Shown here: positions 18,293 to 27,052 of the stretch, piece after piece
How positions within the stretch are numbered: position 1 is the stretch's first letter
Layout of the letters: each line of letters begins with the position of its first letter
NCBI GenBank assembly: GCA_964428355.1
Contig: CAYRYU010000007.1
Span: 1 to 64,000, forward strand
Origin: CAYRYU01 sp964428355
Lineage (GTDB): Bacteria > Muiribacteriota > Ozemobacteria > Ozemobacterales > Ozemobacteraceae
Reading direction: 5' to 3'
Length of the DNA stretch: 64,000 bases
Notes under the pieces: model-generated
Told to the model about the DNA's origin: nothing
The model's input: the letters and a program-made list of their open reading frames with translations, nothing else
Database searches by the model: none
Made by a program: the position numbers and the translations under genes

Positions 18293-19414
18293 TCAGAAAG
18301 GGGTGGAAAGCCCGTCGGAAAGGAGGAACTTGGCGAGAAACTCGGCATTCTTGAGGCTTGGAACCGCTTCGATAACCAGGAACTTCTCCTTTCCGGCCTC
18401 GAGATCACTCTTCAGTGCCCGAAGAAGGGGCACGAAGTTGATATCACCATTCTGAAAAACTCCGAGATTGATCGAGGGATTCCTGAGGGAATCTCCGTAA
18501 CTCCGGTATGCTTCATAAACCTTTTGCTGGTAGAGGGGAAGGTCATGGGTATCGTTTCGGGCGAGTGCCGCGGAATACTCCGACCAGCGGGAAAAGAACT
18601 CGCGGGAAGCCCTCTCTATTCCGTCTTTTCGTGCCTGGAGCTTGTCCAGCCCGGGAAGAACCTGATGGAGGAATAGGATCGATATCCTATCTCTCAGCGA
18701 CGAGTACCAATCGAGGATATTGTTCCTCTCGATATGCGCGGTCCCCACATTGAAGGCCAGACCGCAACCGGTTTCCTTGCTCAACTTCTCGAAGAAGGTT
18801 CGGGTCAATCCTCCGTTCCTGAGGTGGCATTTTATCCCGCGGGTCGAACACACTTTCGCGATGGCTTGGAACTTCGCCTTGAACTCTTCTCCCGCTGCGG
18901 GATCGAGAAAAACCCCCGGTTCGGAAACGGGGATGACGATGTGGGCGACTCCGTTGGCAGCACCCAATTCAACGATCTCGAGCGATTCCTCGATCGTGAG
19001 GGAATGGAAAGAATCGGGATTGGGAACCGTGCGAGGGACGCCGAGATAGCAGGGCCGGAAGAAAACCGCGCGGTGTTGGATGTTCCGAACCCTGGAGGAG
19101 ATCTCCCTGATCCCTGGTTTTGGGGGCGAAGGAGGAGGGGTTGGAATCTCGTAAACGGTGGGAACCGCTTCCGGAAGTGTCAGAACGACCTCGACACCAA
19201 CGCTCCGTGCCTTGGCAAGGAGTTCCCGGAAAGGGGCACCGTAGCTCTTCAACCCGGGATCGTTAACGCGGATATCGAGGAAATGGATCTTGTCCCGCCA
19301 TTTTGCCAGGCTCCCGTTCCGACTGACCGAGATGGCAGGGGAGACCGGGTCCGCTCCCCCGGGAATGGCCTGCTCGACAGCCCCGATGAAAAAACGCTGT
19401 TCCGGAACGTTCAT
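18293..19414 (-). CDS. Sugar-isomerase-like TIM-barrel protein
   Basis: 373 aa, no signal peptide. The pattern of alternating strands and helices with DKIHFLDIRV, VEVVLTLPEAVP, VAHIVIPVSEP, GIKCHLRNGGL and GLAFNVGTAHIE is that of the AP-endonuclease-2/xylose-isomerase-like TIM barrel (sugar phosphate isomerase/epimerase group). That group usually binds a metal through Glu, Asp and His at strand ends. Candidate residues include the His of KCHLRNGG and the His/Glu of GTAHIE. The substrate cannot be told. An insertion rich in Pro (PTPPPSPPKPG) sits between the first strands. No strong ribosome site precedes the ATG. Confidence 0.6.
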   Translation of the reverse strand: MNVPEQRFFIGAVEQAIPGGADPVSPAISVSRNGSLAKWRDKIHFLDIRVNDPGLKSYGAPFRELLAKARSVGVEVVLTLPEAVPTVYEIPTPPPSPPKPGIREISSRVRNIQHRAVFFRPCYLGVPRTVPNPDSFHSLTIEESLEIVELGAANGVAHIVIPVSEPGVFLDPAAGEEFKAKFQAIAKVCSTRGIKCHLRNGGLTRTFFEKLSKETGCGLAFNVGTAHIERNNILDWYSSLRDRISILFLHQVLPGLDKLQARKDGIERASREFFSRWSEYSAALARNDTHDLPLYQQKVYEAYRSYGDSLRNPSINLGVFQNGDINFVPLLRALKSDLEAGKEKFLVIEAVPSLKNAEFLAKFLLSDGLSTPF

Positions 19415-19488
19415 GACGCATCATCCTACCACATTTCCACCTAGGGCACAAACCTTCCTCGAAGGGAACCCGGATCCAAAAAATGCCC

Positions 19489-19516
19489 TAATGTTCGTGG
19501 GGAAATTTGTCGATCT
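19489..19516 (+). promoter_or_regulatory. Possible sigma-28 (flagellar) type promoter
   Basis: TAATGTTC, 12 bp, then GTCGATCT resembles TAAAGTTT-N11-GCCGATAA. It uses the same 12-bp gap as the candidate site before fliK. It is about 40 bp upstream of the ATG of the 57-aa gene. An overlapping TATATT could instead be a sigma-70 -10 box. Confidence 0.3.
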
Positions 19517-19556
19517 ATATTTTAGAAAAGAAAATCACGCATCTGGAGGTAGGAAA

Positions 19557-19730
19557 ATGAAGTTGAACCGCGATGAAGCCTATTTGATCCTTACGAACCT
19601 CGACATGTTCGTCACCCATTTCGAAGCCGCCACCAAACGCAAGGTCACTCCCGGTGCCCTCCAGATCATCCAGGAGATACTGACGGAAGCTTCATTTCCG
19701 ATGGGACCCGAATCGGAAAACCTGCACTGA
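19557..19730 (+). CDS. 57-aa cytoplasmic protein, unknown function
   Basis: The ATG lies 7 nt after GGAGG. The product (MKLNRDEAYLILTNLDMFVT...) is predicted to be two or three short helices, with no signal peptide or membrane segment. A terminator follows within 20 bp, so this is a single-gene transcript with promoter, ribosome site and terminator all visible. That supports a real gene despite its size. It is the only plus-strand gene between 0.8 and 29 kb. I do not recognise the family. Confidence 0.7.
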   Translation: MKLNRDEAYLILTNLDMFVTHFEAATKRKVTPGALQIIQEILTEASFPMGPESENLH

Positions 19731-19744
19731 CCTGAGAAAAAAAG

Positions 19745-19771
19745 ACGGGGGTGGAATTTCTCCACCCCCGT
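19745..19771 (+). terminator. Intrinsic terminator of the 57-aa gene
   Basis: An 11-bp perfect stem (acgggggtgga / tccacccccgt) with a 5-nt loop is followed by ttcgtcatt. It starts 15 bp after the stop codon. Confidence 0.75.
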
Positions 19772-19787
19772 TTCGTCATTCCCGTTC

Positions 19788-19812
19788 CCCGGGGGGGGTA
19801 AATCCCCCCGGG
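19788..19812 (-). terminator. Hairpin terminator of the FecR/barrel/lipoprotein operon
   Basis: A 9-bp stem (cccgggggg / ccccccggg) lies 9 bp past the stop of the lipoprotein gene on the minus strand. The following stretch is not a clean T run, so a role in transcript-end protection is also possible. Confidence 0.5.
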
Positions 19813-19820
19813 AAGAATCA

Positions 19821-22800
19821 TCAGAGATGCCGGAAAATCTGGATTCCCGTGTCGTCCGGGACCAGAATCCAGAATGAGCGGAAGTCATCGCCGGAGGGCT
19901 TGTACTCGCTGAGGAAAACCGCCACACCGCGGGGATTGGCCAACCGCCCGCGAATCGTCCCGCCGGGAGCTTCGCTTCCCGTGATCCAGTTTCGGGTGGT
20001 GGTGGTCTGGTAGAAGAGGGTATTGGCCGAAGTGTTGGTGAGAAGATACTCTTGCGGCCGGTCGAGGATCGAATTCATCCAGAGCATGCACCCGGTCGAT
20101 GAGAAGCCCGTCGACATCGTGAAGGAGGCAGTGATCGTGATGGCTCCGGCCGCACTAAGGTTATACTCGTAAAGCTGTCCGTTCGAATCAAGGAACACCG
20201 ACGAAGCCTTGTTTTCGGTTTCGAACCCGGTGTCAAAGGCGACGGGCATCACTCCACCCGCCATCGAAGGGTAGGTGGCAATACCGGTGTATCCCGTCGT
20301 TTCATCGAGGGTCCTTGCCAGATCGCCCCAATTGAGGTTCAAGACGTAGGATTCGCTGCCGTTGTAGGGAATATTCCACCGTTCGAACCAGGAATCTGCG
20401 GGAAGGGCACCCTCGTTAACCCCAAGGTTTGAAACGATCGTGGGATAGGTCTTGTCGATATCGCGTTCGGCGATGAACAGCTCTCCGGATACCGAATCCC
20501 GTATCAGGGCGGTGATGGTTGCCAGGACATCCGATGTGTCGAACTCGAAGTTGATATCGCAGAACTCGTAGTTGGAGGCAAGATCATCGAACAGGAGGCG
20601 CCGGGAAGGATTGATCACGAGATTGCTTCCGGAAGCCCCCTCCGAAAGCGGAACCGCGGCCACGTGATCCCGGTACATCAGGAACATTTCTCCCTGATCC
20701 TCGTCGGGCATCTTGAAATGTAGGGGGCTTGTGGTCTCACCGAAGGTTCCCCAGGGGAAATAATTGAAGCAGTGGATGGTATTGCCCAATCTGACCGGAG
20801 TGGGGTCGGAAACATACCAAGCACCTGAACCCACAATGTTAAAGGCTTGCATATACAGGGTGGATGGGGTCAGAGAGCTGGATACGGTGAGAGTGTAGGT
20901 CGCCCCCGTTCCAGTGATGAGAGCGTTGATCGACAAGGGGACGGGAGTCGAAACGCTCGTCGTCTTGTTGGTCTGCTCATCGAACAGGTTGTAGTTGGAG
21001 GGGTTCCGTGCAGAGAGAAGGGTGACATCCAGTGGGGCATCGAAAAGATCACGGAATCCGACGGAAACCTGGTTTGGCCCGGATTTCCACGCCAGAACCT
21101 TCGCCGGCTTGGGGGGAACGATGTTGATGACGAGGTTCTGATCGACGAAGACCGGGGCGGAAGCCCGGTCCGTTGCCCTGACGGTAACGGGGAAGGTGCC
21201 TGTCGCTGTGGGAGTTCCCGTCAGCCGGCCGATAGTACTGTCAAGCGTCCACCCCGTGGGAAGGGCTCCGGCCTCGATCGACCAGTCGTACGCGACCTGG
21301 CTTATCAGGAGGGGCTGACCGCCGGTTGCCGTCAGGTCGAAGGAGCAGTCGAATCCGATGCAACCTGTCGCCACCGCGGAAGAGGTGATTTGCAACGGCG
21401 GAAGATCGGCAATTGAAAGGGAGAGGGTCTGGGTTACGGTCGCAGGCGCATCTGCGGAATCCATTACGCTGACGGTGACTCCGAAAGCCCCGAAAACCAT
21501 CGGGATTCCGATGATCGATTTCGACGCCGGATCGAAGCCCAACCCGTTGGGGAGACTGGAAAATGTATAGGTGTAAGGGGGAATCCCACCGGTCGCCGAA
21601 AGCGGATGGGAAAAGAAGTTTCGCCTGGTCCCGGCCGCGTTGCCGGTCGCCGCGATAAGGAAGTTGAGGTCGACGAGGGAGAAAGTCAGGGTCTGGGTGA
21701 TCGTCGCGGGCATATCGGCGGAATCGCAAACGCTCACGGTCACAGTCGGGGAGCCCGTTGTCATAGGTATCCCCGAGATCGTCAGGTTGGCGGGATTGAA
21801 GGCCAATCCGCTCGGAAGGTTTGATAGGGTCCATATGTAGGGGCCGACCCCTCCGTTTACGCCCAGGACGTGGGAGAATTGCATCCGTCCCGTGCCGTTG
21901 GCGAGGTTCGGAGAGGTGAAATTGAATCCGAGATCAGCAATCGAAAGTACCAGGGGCTGGGATACCATGGCTGCCGGAGAAGCGGAATCAACCACAGTGA
22001 CAAGAGCCGTGAAGGATCCGGAAACCACAGGAATCCCCGTAATCGTGGAATTCGCGGTATTGAAGCTGACCCCCGACGGCAAACCGGTCACCGTCCAGGT
22101 GTAGGGTGCCTGCCCGCCTGTGGCGGCCAACCCGTGAGAGATGTTGGTCCGGATGGTTCCGGGGACCAGGTTGGCGGACGAGATCTGGAGGCTGGAAACC
22201 CTGATCGTCAAGACCTGATTCGCGGTCGTCGATGCGGAATCGGTGACCTTGACGTCGACCTGGAAGTTTCCCGCAGCTTGCGGGGTTCCGGTGATCCTTG
22301 CCGAATTGGGGGCAAGGCCCAACCCCGTTGGAAGTGTCGCCACCGTCCAGATATATGGGGGGGTTCCGCCCGTTACGGTCAGATCGTGGGAAAACGAAGC
22401 CCCGATGGTGCCAAAGGCAAATTGGGGAGAGGAAACGCTCATGATCTGAGGGGGAGCGATCATCAAGCTGATGGTTCTGGTCGCAACCTGCCTGACCGGA
22501 CTGCTGGAATCCGTCAACCGGATGGTCACGGTGGCCGGACCGGCGGATGTAGGAACTCCACTCAGGACCGCCAAAGGCTGGTTGGGGGGGAAAATGGTCA
22601 TCCCCCAGGGTGGGGCGGAGTCGATCGACCAGGTGTAGGATGGGACTCCACCTACGGCCGCGATCTCCTGCCGGAACATGACCCCGGCAGTACCAGTAGC
22701 TGACAGCGGGGCAACGATTCTGAAGTAGAGCTCTGCCTGGATCTCGGTGATTTCCTGGATGTACCAGACATCCTCGATCTTCAGGAGGTCGAAAACCACC

Positions 22801-23210
22801 CAGATCTCCTGAAGCTTTCCACCCGTGAAACGGGCGGTTACCTTGGCGATGGAGGGTGAAAGAATCGAGATTCCCCGGGTGCCCTCGAGAATTTCGAGGG
22901 TGAAAGATGCGCCCGAGCTCGCCACGTTGAAGCCCTGGCTGAAGTCCGGGAAGAAGATCTTCCTGACGTTCTGGCTTGTCTGGCCAAGAATGCGGGCATC
23001 GGGGGAGAAGAATTTGAGACAGGCTTCCTGGTTTCCGCTCGACAGCGCCATCGAAAAACCCTGGAGAATTCCGGAAATCGATTCGGATTCGATCGAAACG
23101 GGGATGGAATTCGCGCCTCCACCCCCGCCACCGCCCCCCAGGCATCCCCCCAAAACCGCGGCCCCCACGAGAAGGGCCAGGAGAACCAACCGAACACTGC
23201 TTTCTTTCAT
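19821..23210 (-). CDS. Lipoprotein with tandem putative-Ig (He_PIG) repeats
   Basis: 1129 aa. The signal peptide ends in lipobox LGGC followed by a Gly run, and GAGAGGGTGAC precedes the ATG. Residues 40-165 look NTF2-like (LQGFSMALSSGNQEACLKFF, then VWYIQEITEI). Residues 165-690 contain six copies of the He_PIG type Ig fold. They are recognisable by GG.P.Y.W, LP.GL....G.I.G.P, then a VTV.D....... strand, each about 85 residues. The last 430 residues have no named domain. The protein should be anchored in a membrane with its repeats forming a stalk. It is third in an operon after the FecR protein and the barrel-like protein, with only 12 bp between the last two, so the three probably act together at the outer membrane. 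Confidence 0.8.
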   Translation of the reverse strand: MKESSVRLVLLALLVGAAVLGGCLGGGGGGGGANSIPVSIESESISGILQGFSMALSSGNQEACLKFFSPDARILGQTSQNVRKIFFPDFSQGFNVASSGASFTLEILEGTRGISILSPSIAKVTARFTGGKLQEIWVVFDLLKIEDVWYIQEITEIQAELYFRIVAPLSATGTAGVMFRQEIAAVGGVPSYTWSIDSAPPWGMTIFPPNQPLAVLSGVPTSAGPATVTIRLTDSSSPVRQVATRTISLMIAPPQIMSVSSPQFAFGTIGASFSHDLTVTGGTPPYIWTVATLPTGLGLAPNSARITGTPQAAGNFQVDVKVTDSASTTANQVLTIRVSSLQISSANLVPGTIRTNISHGLAATGGQAPYTWTVTGLPSGVSFNTANSTITGIPVVSGSFTALVTVVDSASPAAMVSQPLVLSIADLGFNFTSPNLANGTGRMQFSHVLGVNGGVGPYIWTLSNLPSGLAFNPANLTISGIPMTTGSPTVTVSVCDSADMPATITQTLTFSLVDLNFLIAATGNAAGTRRNFFSHPLSATGGIPPYTYTFSSLPNGLGFDPASKSIIGIPMVFGAFGVTVSVMDSADAPATVTQTLSLSIADLPPLQITSSAVATGCIGFDCSFDLTATGGQPLLISQVAYDWSIEAGALPTGWTLDSTIGRLTGTPTATGTFPVTVRATDRASAPVFVDQNLVINIVPPKPAKVLAWKSGPNQVSVGFRDLFDAPLDVTLLSARNPSNYNLFDEQTNKTTSVSTPVPLSINALITGTGATYTLTVSSSLTPSTLYMQAFNIVGSGAWYVSDPTPVRLGNTIHCFNYFPWGTFGETTSPLHFKMPDEDQGEMFLMYRDHVAAVPLSEGASGSNLVINPSRRLLFDDLASNYEFCDINFEFDTSDVLATITALIRDSVSGELFIAERDIDKTYPTIVSNLGVNEGALPADSWFERWNIPYNGSESYVLNLNWGDLARTLDETTGYTGIATYPSMAGGVMPVAFDTGFETENKASSVFLDSNGQLYEYNLSAAGAITITASFTMSTGFSSTGCMLWMNSILDRPQEYLLTNTSANTLFYQTTTTRNWITGSEAPGGTIRGRLANPRGVAVFLSEYKPSGDDFRSFWILVPDDTGIQIFRHL

Positions 23211-23222
23211 GTCACCCTCTCA

Positions 23223-25241
23223 TCAAAAATCGTATTCCAGACCACCATAGAACTCGGTGATGGTCATGGGGCGGGTGAAATCCCAAAGGAGTTCCTGGGA
23301 CTGGCTTTCGAAGGTCTTGTAATAGGTCTTCTCGCGGGACGCGAGGAATTTGAGCTTCAGATCACGGGAAATGTAATAGTTCAATTTCCCCAGGGAAAAG
23401 GGATGGGTCTGGGTTCGATTCAACAGGTTGGCCTGATAGGTTCCGGTGGTGTTGGTGAACCACCGGAACGACTGTTCAAGCTGCCAGTCGTACTTCTTCG
23501 GCTTGGCATAGGTGGCCAGGACCCCGGTCAGGAAGTAATGGTAATCCGGATAGAAGGAAGCACTATATTCCCGGACGAGATAGTCGTTTCTCCAGGAGAG
23601 CTCGATCTTGCTGGGAAGCTTCCACGTGGCCTTGGCGGAAATGAGGTTTTCCTTGTAATCGAGGGTGTCCCCGACCATGCCGTCGCGAATGTGGTAGTTG
23701 TCTTCCACCTTCAGCTTGAAACGGTCGGTGTATCTCCGTTCCCACATTCCGAAGAAGTCGTGGTTCGTGTGGGCCTTGTTCCGGGTGCGCTCGATGTTCT
23801 TCGTGTAGATATGCCCTGCCTTCCCGCGGGTTTTCTTGTCCAATGTGATGTTGGCCTGCGTCCGGAGCTTGAGCTGCCCGTATCCCCGGAGGGAATCGCT
23901 GGGATAGGCGCGGTACTGGTATTCATCCTCGAATACCCAACTGAAGGTCTTGCTGACGGGAAGAGAGTAGTTGAATCGGAAGTAGTTGTCCCAATAGCTG
24001 GTCCGGAAGAGGTTGATCGACTCGTTCCCGAACCTGCGTGTGTCGTAGGTGTCGGAAACGCTGAAGTCGCTCTTGTTGCCGGAGTAGCTCCGGTTGAACT
24101 CCCCGTACAGGGTCAGGTTGCTGTAGTCGAGAACGGAGGAGTTCTTGTAGCTCCGCCAGTTTCCGGTTCCCTGGCCGAAAAGGGTTCCGCTCGGAACGAA
24201 GTACGTGGTCTGGGAGTCGAAATTCAACTGCGTGAAATCAGACCGTGAATAGTTGCGATAGACCCGGTCTTCATAACCGACGGTATTGAGGTGTTCCCAT
24301 TTGTTGACCTTCCGGTTCCAGAAGAATTCGGCAAGGTTGTACCGGTATTCCTTCTGGGTGTTGTCGGGATACCAGACATGGTGCAAGGTGTCCTTGAGAG
24401 TGAAGATCGTTTTGGGGGAACGGGTGTGGACCCAGGCCAGGGTAAGGACGTTTTCCTTGACCAGTTCGTTCCTCTTTCTCTGAAGATATTTGTCTTCGAG
24501 TACAAGGCGGTTTCTCTGGTCCATTTTGTACATGAGGGTGAGCTTTCCCTGGGAAAGGTTGTTCGGTAGGGCCTTGTTCTCGGCAGTGTATTTTTCGTTG
24601 CGATTCCTCAAATCCAGGCGGAGGTTGCCTGAAAGGTGAACCTGCCTCTGCTCCGGCTCGGGTTTGGCGGACCCCGTCGTGGTGGGCGCGGGAAGTGCGG
24701 GCATCACCGCGGCGGGGCTATCCTTCTTCTCCTTTGAATCCTGGGAAAGCTCCTTGGACGGTTCTTTCACAGCTTCAGTCGAGGCGGGTTTCGCCGCGGC
24801 CTGTCCGGAAGTCGCGGGCTTGGTTTCCGGAGCGACATTGCTGGCTTCCCCACGGTTCTCGAACTGTTCTAGGAAATAATCCCGGCATTTCCGGTACAAA
24901 TCGTCGATCCGGTTGAAACCGTCGAAAAGAGCCGCCTTGTCGTCGGGGTAGTCGCCACAGAGCGATTTGAAAAGGTCTTCCATCAGATCGTAACGTTTTT
25001 GGACGAAATCCATCAAGTCCTGGGCTTCATCCTTTATTGCCTGGAATCTTTCCGTGTCAGGCGCGATCTTTTCCTGGCTGATTTTCCGGCCGAGATCCTG
25101 GAGTTTCATGAATGAATTGAGGAAATCCGGTTCGTACCGGCGAAAAGCCTCAAGCCCCTTTTGGGCTGCTCCCGAAACGGCGAACGCGGTCGATCCGGTT
25201 ACCAGAGCGAGAATGATTGTCAGGAAAACTGCTCGTTTCAT
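23223..25241 (-). CDS. Outer-membrane beta-barrel-like protein with helical N-terminus
   Basis: 672 aa. The ATG at 25241 follows GGAGGAAAGATAC and gives a signal peptide (MKRAVFLTIILALVTGSTAFA). Residues 22-140 are helical (possible coiled coil). Residues 145-210 are Ala/Pro/Glu/Lys-rich and look like a flexible linker. From about 215 to the end the chain alternates polar and hydrophobic residues with many Tyr, Trp, Arg and Asn (for example LRTQANITLDKKTRGKAG, YKENLISAKATWKLPSKIEL). It stops with EFYGGLEYDF, a terminal Phe typical of the barrel-assembly signal. The number of strands cannot be set by eye. I know no specific function; the operon suggests an export or adhesin role. Confidence 0.7.
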   Translation of the reverse strand: MKRAVFLTIILALVTGSTAFAVSGAAQKGLEAFRRYEPDFLNSFMKLQDLGRKISQEKIAPDTERFQAIKDEAQDLMDFVQKRYDLMEDLFKSLCGDYPDDKAALFDGFNRIDDLYRKCRDYFLEQFENRGEASNVAPETKPATSGQAAAKPASTEAVKEPSKELSQDSKEKKDSPAAVMPALPAPTTTGSAKPEPEQRQVHLSGNLRLDLRNRNEKYTAENKALPNNLSQGKLTLMYKMDQRNRLVLEDKYLQRKRNELVKENVLTLAWVHTRSPKTIFTLKDTLHHVWYPDNTQKEYRYNLAEFFWNRKVNKWEHLNTVGYEDRVYRNYSRSDFTQLNFDSQTTYFVPSGTLFGQGTGNWRSYKNSSVLDYSNLTLYGEFNRSYSGNKSDFSVSDTYDTRRFGNESINLFRTSYWDNYFRFNYSLPVSKTFSWVFEDEYQYRAYPSDSLRGYGQLKLRTQANITLDKKTRGKAGHIYTKNIERTRNKAHTNHDFFGMWERRYTDRFKLKVEDNYHIRDGMVGDTLDYKENLISAKATWKLPSKIELSWRNDYLVREYSASFYPDYHYFLTGVLATYAKPKKYDWQLEQSFRWFTNTTGTYQANLLNRTQTHPFSLGKLNYYISRDLKLKFLASREKTYYKTFESQSQELLWDFTRPMTITEFYGGLEYDF

Positions 25242-25268
25242 GTATCTTTCCTCCATAGTATCCCGTTA

Positions 25269-26909
25269 TCAAAGGTGATCCCGGAGCTGGTCTTCCAGGT
25301 TCGCGAGGCTGGCACTGAGCTGGTCGACGACCTCGATGCCCTGATAACTGTCGCTGATTCTCTGATAGGTATCCAGGAAGTCTTGTTGCTCGGAGGTGAT
25401 GAACTTGCCTTTCGAAATTTCCCGCTTCACGTTGTTGAACAGGCGTTCGGCCTTCTGGAAGGTTCGGCGGGCCTTCGTGAAGGCGCTCATGACGTGAACC
25501 GCCGCGGTCAGTCGGACTTCCGGAGTTGCCGATTTGACGGTGGCATCGTAGCTGTGGATGAGGTCCCTCAGGCTGGTGATGTAGTTCCCGATGGCCGATT
25601 CGTAGTCCTCCAGTTCGGTCAAGGAACCGGCGGGGACGTCAAAGATGTTGACATCCCGGAGCAGGGTTTCGATCTTGACCTGGTAGACGGCGATGAGTTT
25701 CATGTTCTCCTGGGCACCGACATCTTGCGGGTTCTTCTCGAGAATCTGGGCGTTCTTGGCGGCAAGGCCATTGAGGAGGCCAGTGGCGTCCGTTCCATCC
25801 CGGATGGCGTCCATGAACCAGGAAAAGGGTTGGTTTCCAGGCTGGTATGTCGAAAGCTCCCTGAGCAGGTTGTCGATCGGCTCCCAGACTCCGGCCACTT
25901 CATCTCGGATCATTTGGGCTTCTTCCGAGGAGGCGGCTTTCACAAATTGGGTGGTCAGGAGCTTCGCGGCTTCCCCCTGGTTGGTCTGAATCGTCGTCCT
26001 GGCTTCCCCGATCCATTTGGAGTAGTTTCCGAGTTTGACCCGATCGGCATTCGAAAGGCCCTCGGTCCCCTGTGCCTTGTCGACCTTGGCTGCCATTCCG
26101 CCGAGAATCGCGAGATCTTCAACGATCACTCCCAAGAAACGGTCGACACTTTTCCGGAATGAAAAAATCGAATCTTCTGACTGGGTCTCCGCCCCCAGAA
26201 GGTCGTTCAGTTCCTCTTTGAGCCCCTTCAAGGCGGCCATTTCGGAGTCCTTGATCCCCCTGAGGAGTTCGGGGATTTCGTTCATTTCGATCTTGTCACC
26301 GAGGTCCTGGAGGTTTTCCTTCCATTCCTGCTGGATTTCCTGAACATCGACCTCCTGCCGCTCGACCTTTCCCCCCGCGGAGATTTTGATCATCTCACCC
26401 TCGTTGAGGGCAAGCTTCTCGGCGGTCTCACGGATCATGATCTCAGCCTGGCCTCGAAGACAGGCGATCTCGTTTTCGGTACCTTCCTTGTTGGATTCGC
26501 AGGTGATGTTGGTGCCCTTGATTCCAGCCACCGCCTGGCTCATCTGGACCTCCATGGTCCCGTCCTTCATCATTTTCTTTACGTTGACCCAGACCTTTCC
26601 CATTACCAGCTTGACTTTGCTGTCCTTTTCGGGGGGGGTGTCAATGATGACTTCCGATTCCGGCTTCATGACGAAGGTCGTCATGTCGGCAAAGCTGAGG
26701 ATGGCTGACGAGTCTTCCGCCGTCTTGACGTGGTCATAAAGGTTGATGACGCTCTTGAGACCCGCTCCACGCCACGCTTCCTCGTCCGCTTCGGGACGGA
26801 TGGAAACCTGCCCGGTCAGGCCGGAAAAGCGGACTCCGGAATCGGCAGCCCAGACTGCCCCGGCAGAAAGAACGAGAAGGAGGACAAGGGTGAGGGAAAA
26901 ATACTTCAT
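25269..26909 (-). CDS. Exported FecR-domain protein
   Basis: 546 aa with signal peptide MKYFSLTLVLLLVLSAGAVWA and ribosome site AAGAGGAGTGAATC. The FecR domain covers about residues 25-150: LTGQVSIRPEADEEAWRGAG, VKTAEDSSAILSFADMTTFV, KVWVNVKKM and AVAGIKGTNITC. The rest (about 200-546) is helical with heptad-like stretches. This is not the TonB-linked FecR anti-sigma regulator: there is no N-terminal cytoplasmic segment and no ECF sigma gene nearby. Stand-alone periplasmic FecR domains of this type often occur next to large surface proteins. It is the first gene of a three-gene operon whose promoter is clear. Confidence 0.8.
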   Translation of the reverse strand: MKYFSLTLVLLLVLSAGAVWAADSGVRFSGLTGQVSIRPEADEEAWRGAGLKSVINLYDHVKTAEDSSAILSFADMTTFVMKPESEVIIDTPPEKDSKVKLVMGKVWVNVKKMMKDGTMEVQMSQAVAGIKGTNITCESNKEGTENEIACLRGQAEIMIRETAEKLALNEGEMIKISAGGKVERQEVDVQEIQQEWKENLQDLGDKIEMNEIPELLRGIKDSEMAALKGLKEELNDLLGAETQSEDSIFSFRKSVDRFLGVIVEDLAILGGMAAKVDKAQGTEGLSNADRVKLGNYSKWIGEARTTIQTNQGEAAKLLTTQFVKAASSEEAQMIRDEVAGVWEPIDNLLRELSTYQPGNQPFSWFMDAIRDGTDATGLLNGLAAKNAQILEKNPQDVGAQENMKLIAVYQVKIETLLRDVNIFDVPAGSLTELEDYESAIGNYITSLRDLIHSYDATVKSATPEVRLTAAVHVMSAFTKARRTFQKAERLFNNVKREISKGKFITSEQQDFLDTYQRISDSYQGIEVVDQLSASLANLEDQLRDHL

Positions 26910-26942
26910 GATTCACTCCTCTTATTTGGTACCCTCTGGAAG

Positions 26943-26967
26943 GACGTTTCAAACCGAACGAAACGTC
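26943..26967 (-). promoter_or_regulatory. Inverted repeat at the transcript start of the FecR operon
   Basis: gacgtttc (26943-26950) and gaaacgtc (26960-26967) form a perfect 8-bp inverted repeat around a 9-nt centre. It starts at the predicted transcription start of the operon. It could be an operator for a dimeric regulator or a 5'-end hairpin that protects the mRNA. Confidence 0.45.
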
Positions 26968-26969
26968 AA

Positions 26970-26998
26970 ATGCTAGCATACCCTGTAGGGAGAGTCAA
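26970..26998 (-). promoter_or_regulatory. Promoter of the FecR operon with extended -10
   Basis: On the minus strand TTGACT and TAGCAT are 17 bp apart, and the -10 is preceded by TGC, an extended -10 element. The leader to the ATG at 26909 is about 55 nt. Confidence 0.6.
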
Positions 26999-27052
26999 CG
27001 AGGCCGGAAATCCGACAACCCCTCCATTACCGCAATCAGGGGTAAGCCGCAT

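Noticed and set aside
25269..26909. TonB-type FecR anti-sigma regulator
   Set aside because: The protein has a signal peptide and no cytoplasmic N-terminus, and no ECF sigma gene or TonB receptor lies beside it.
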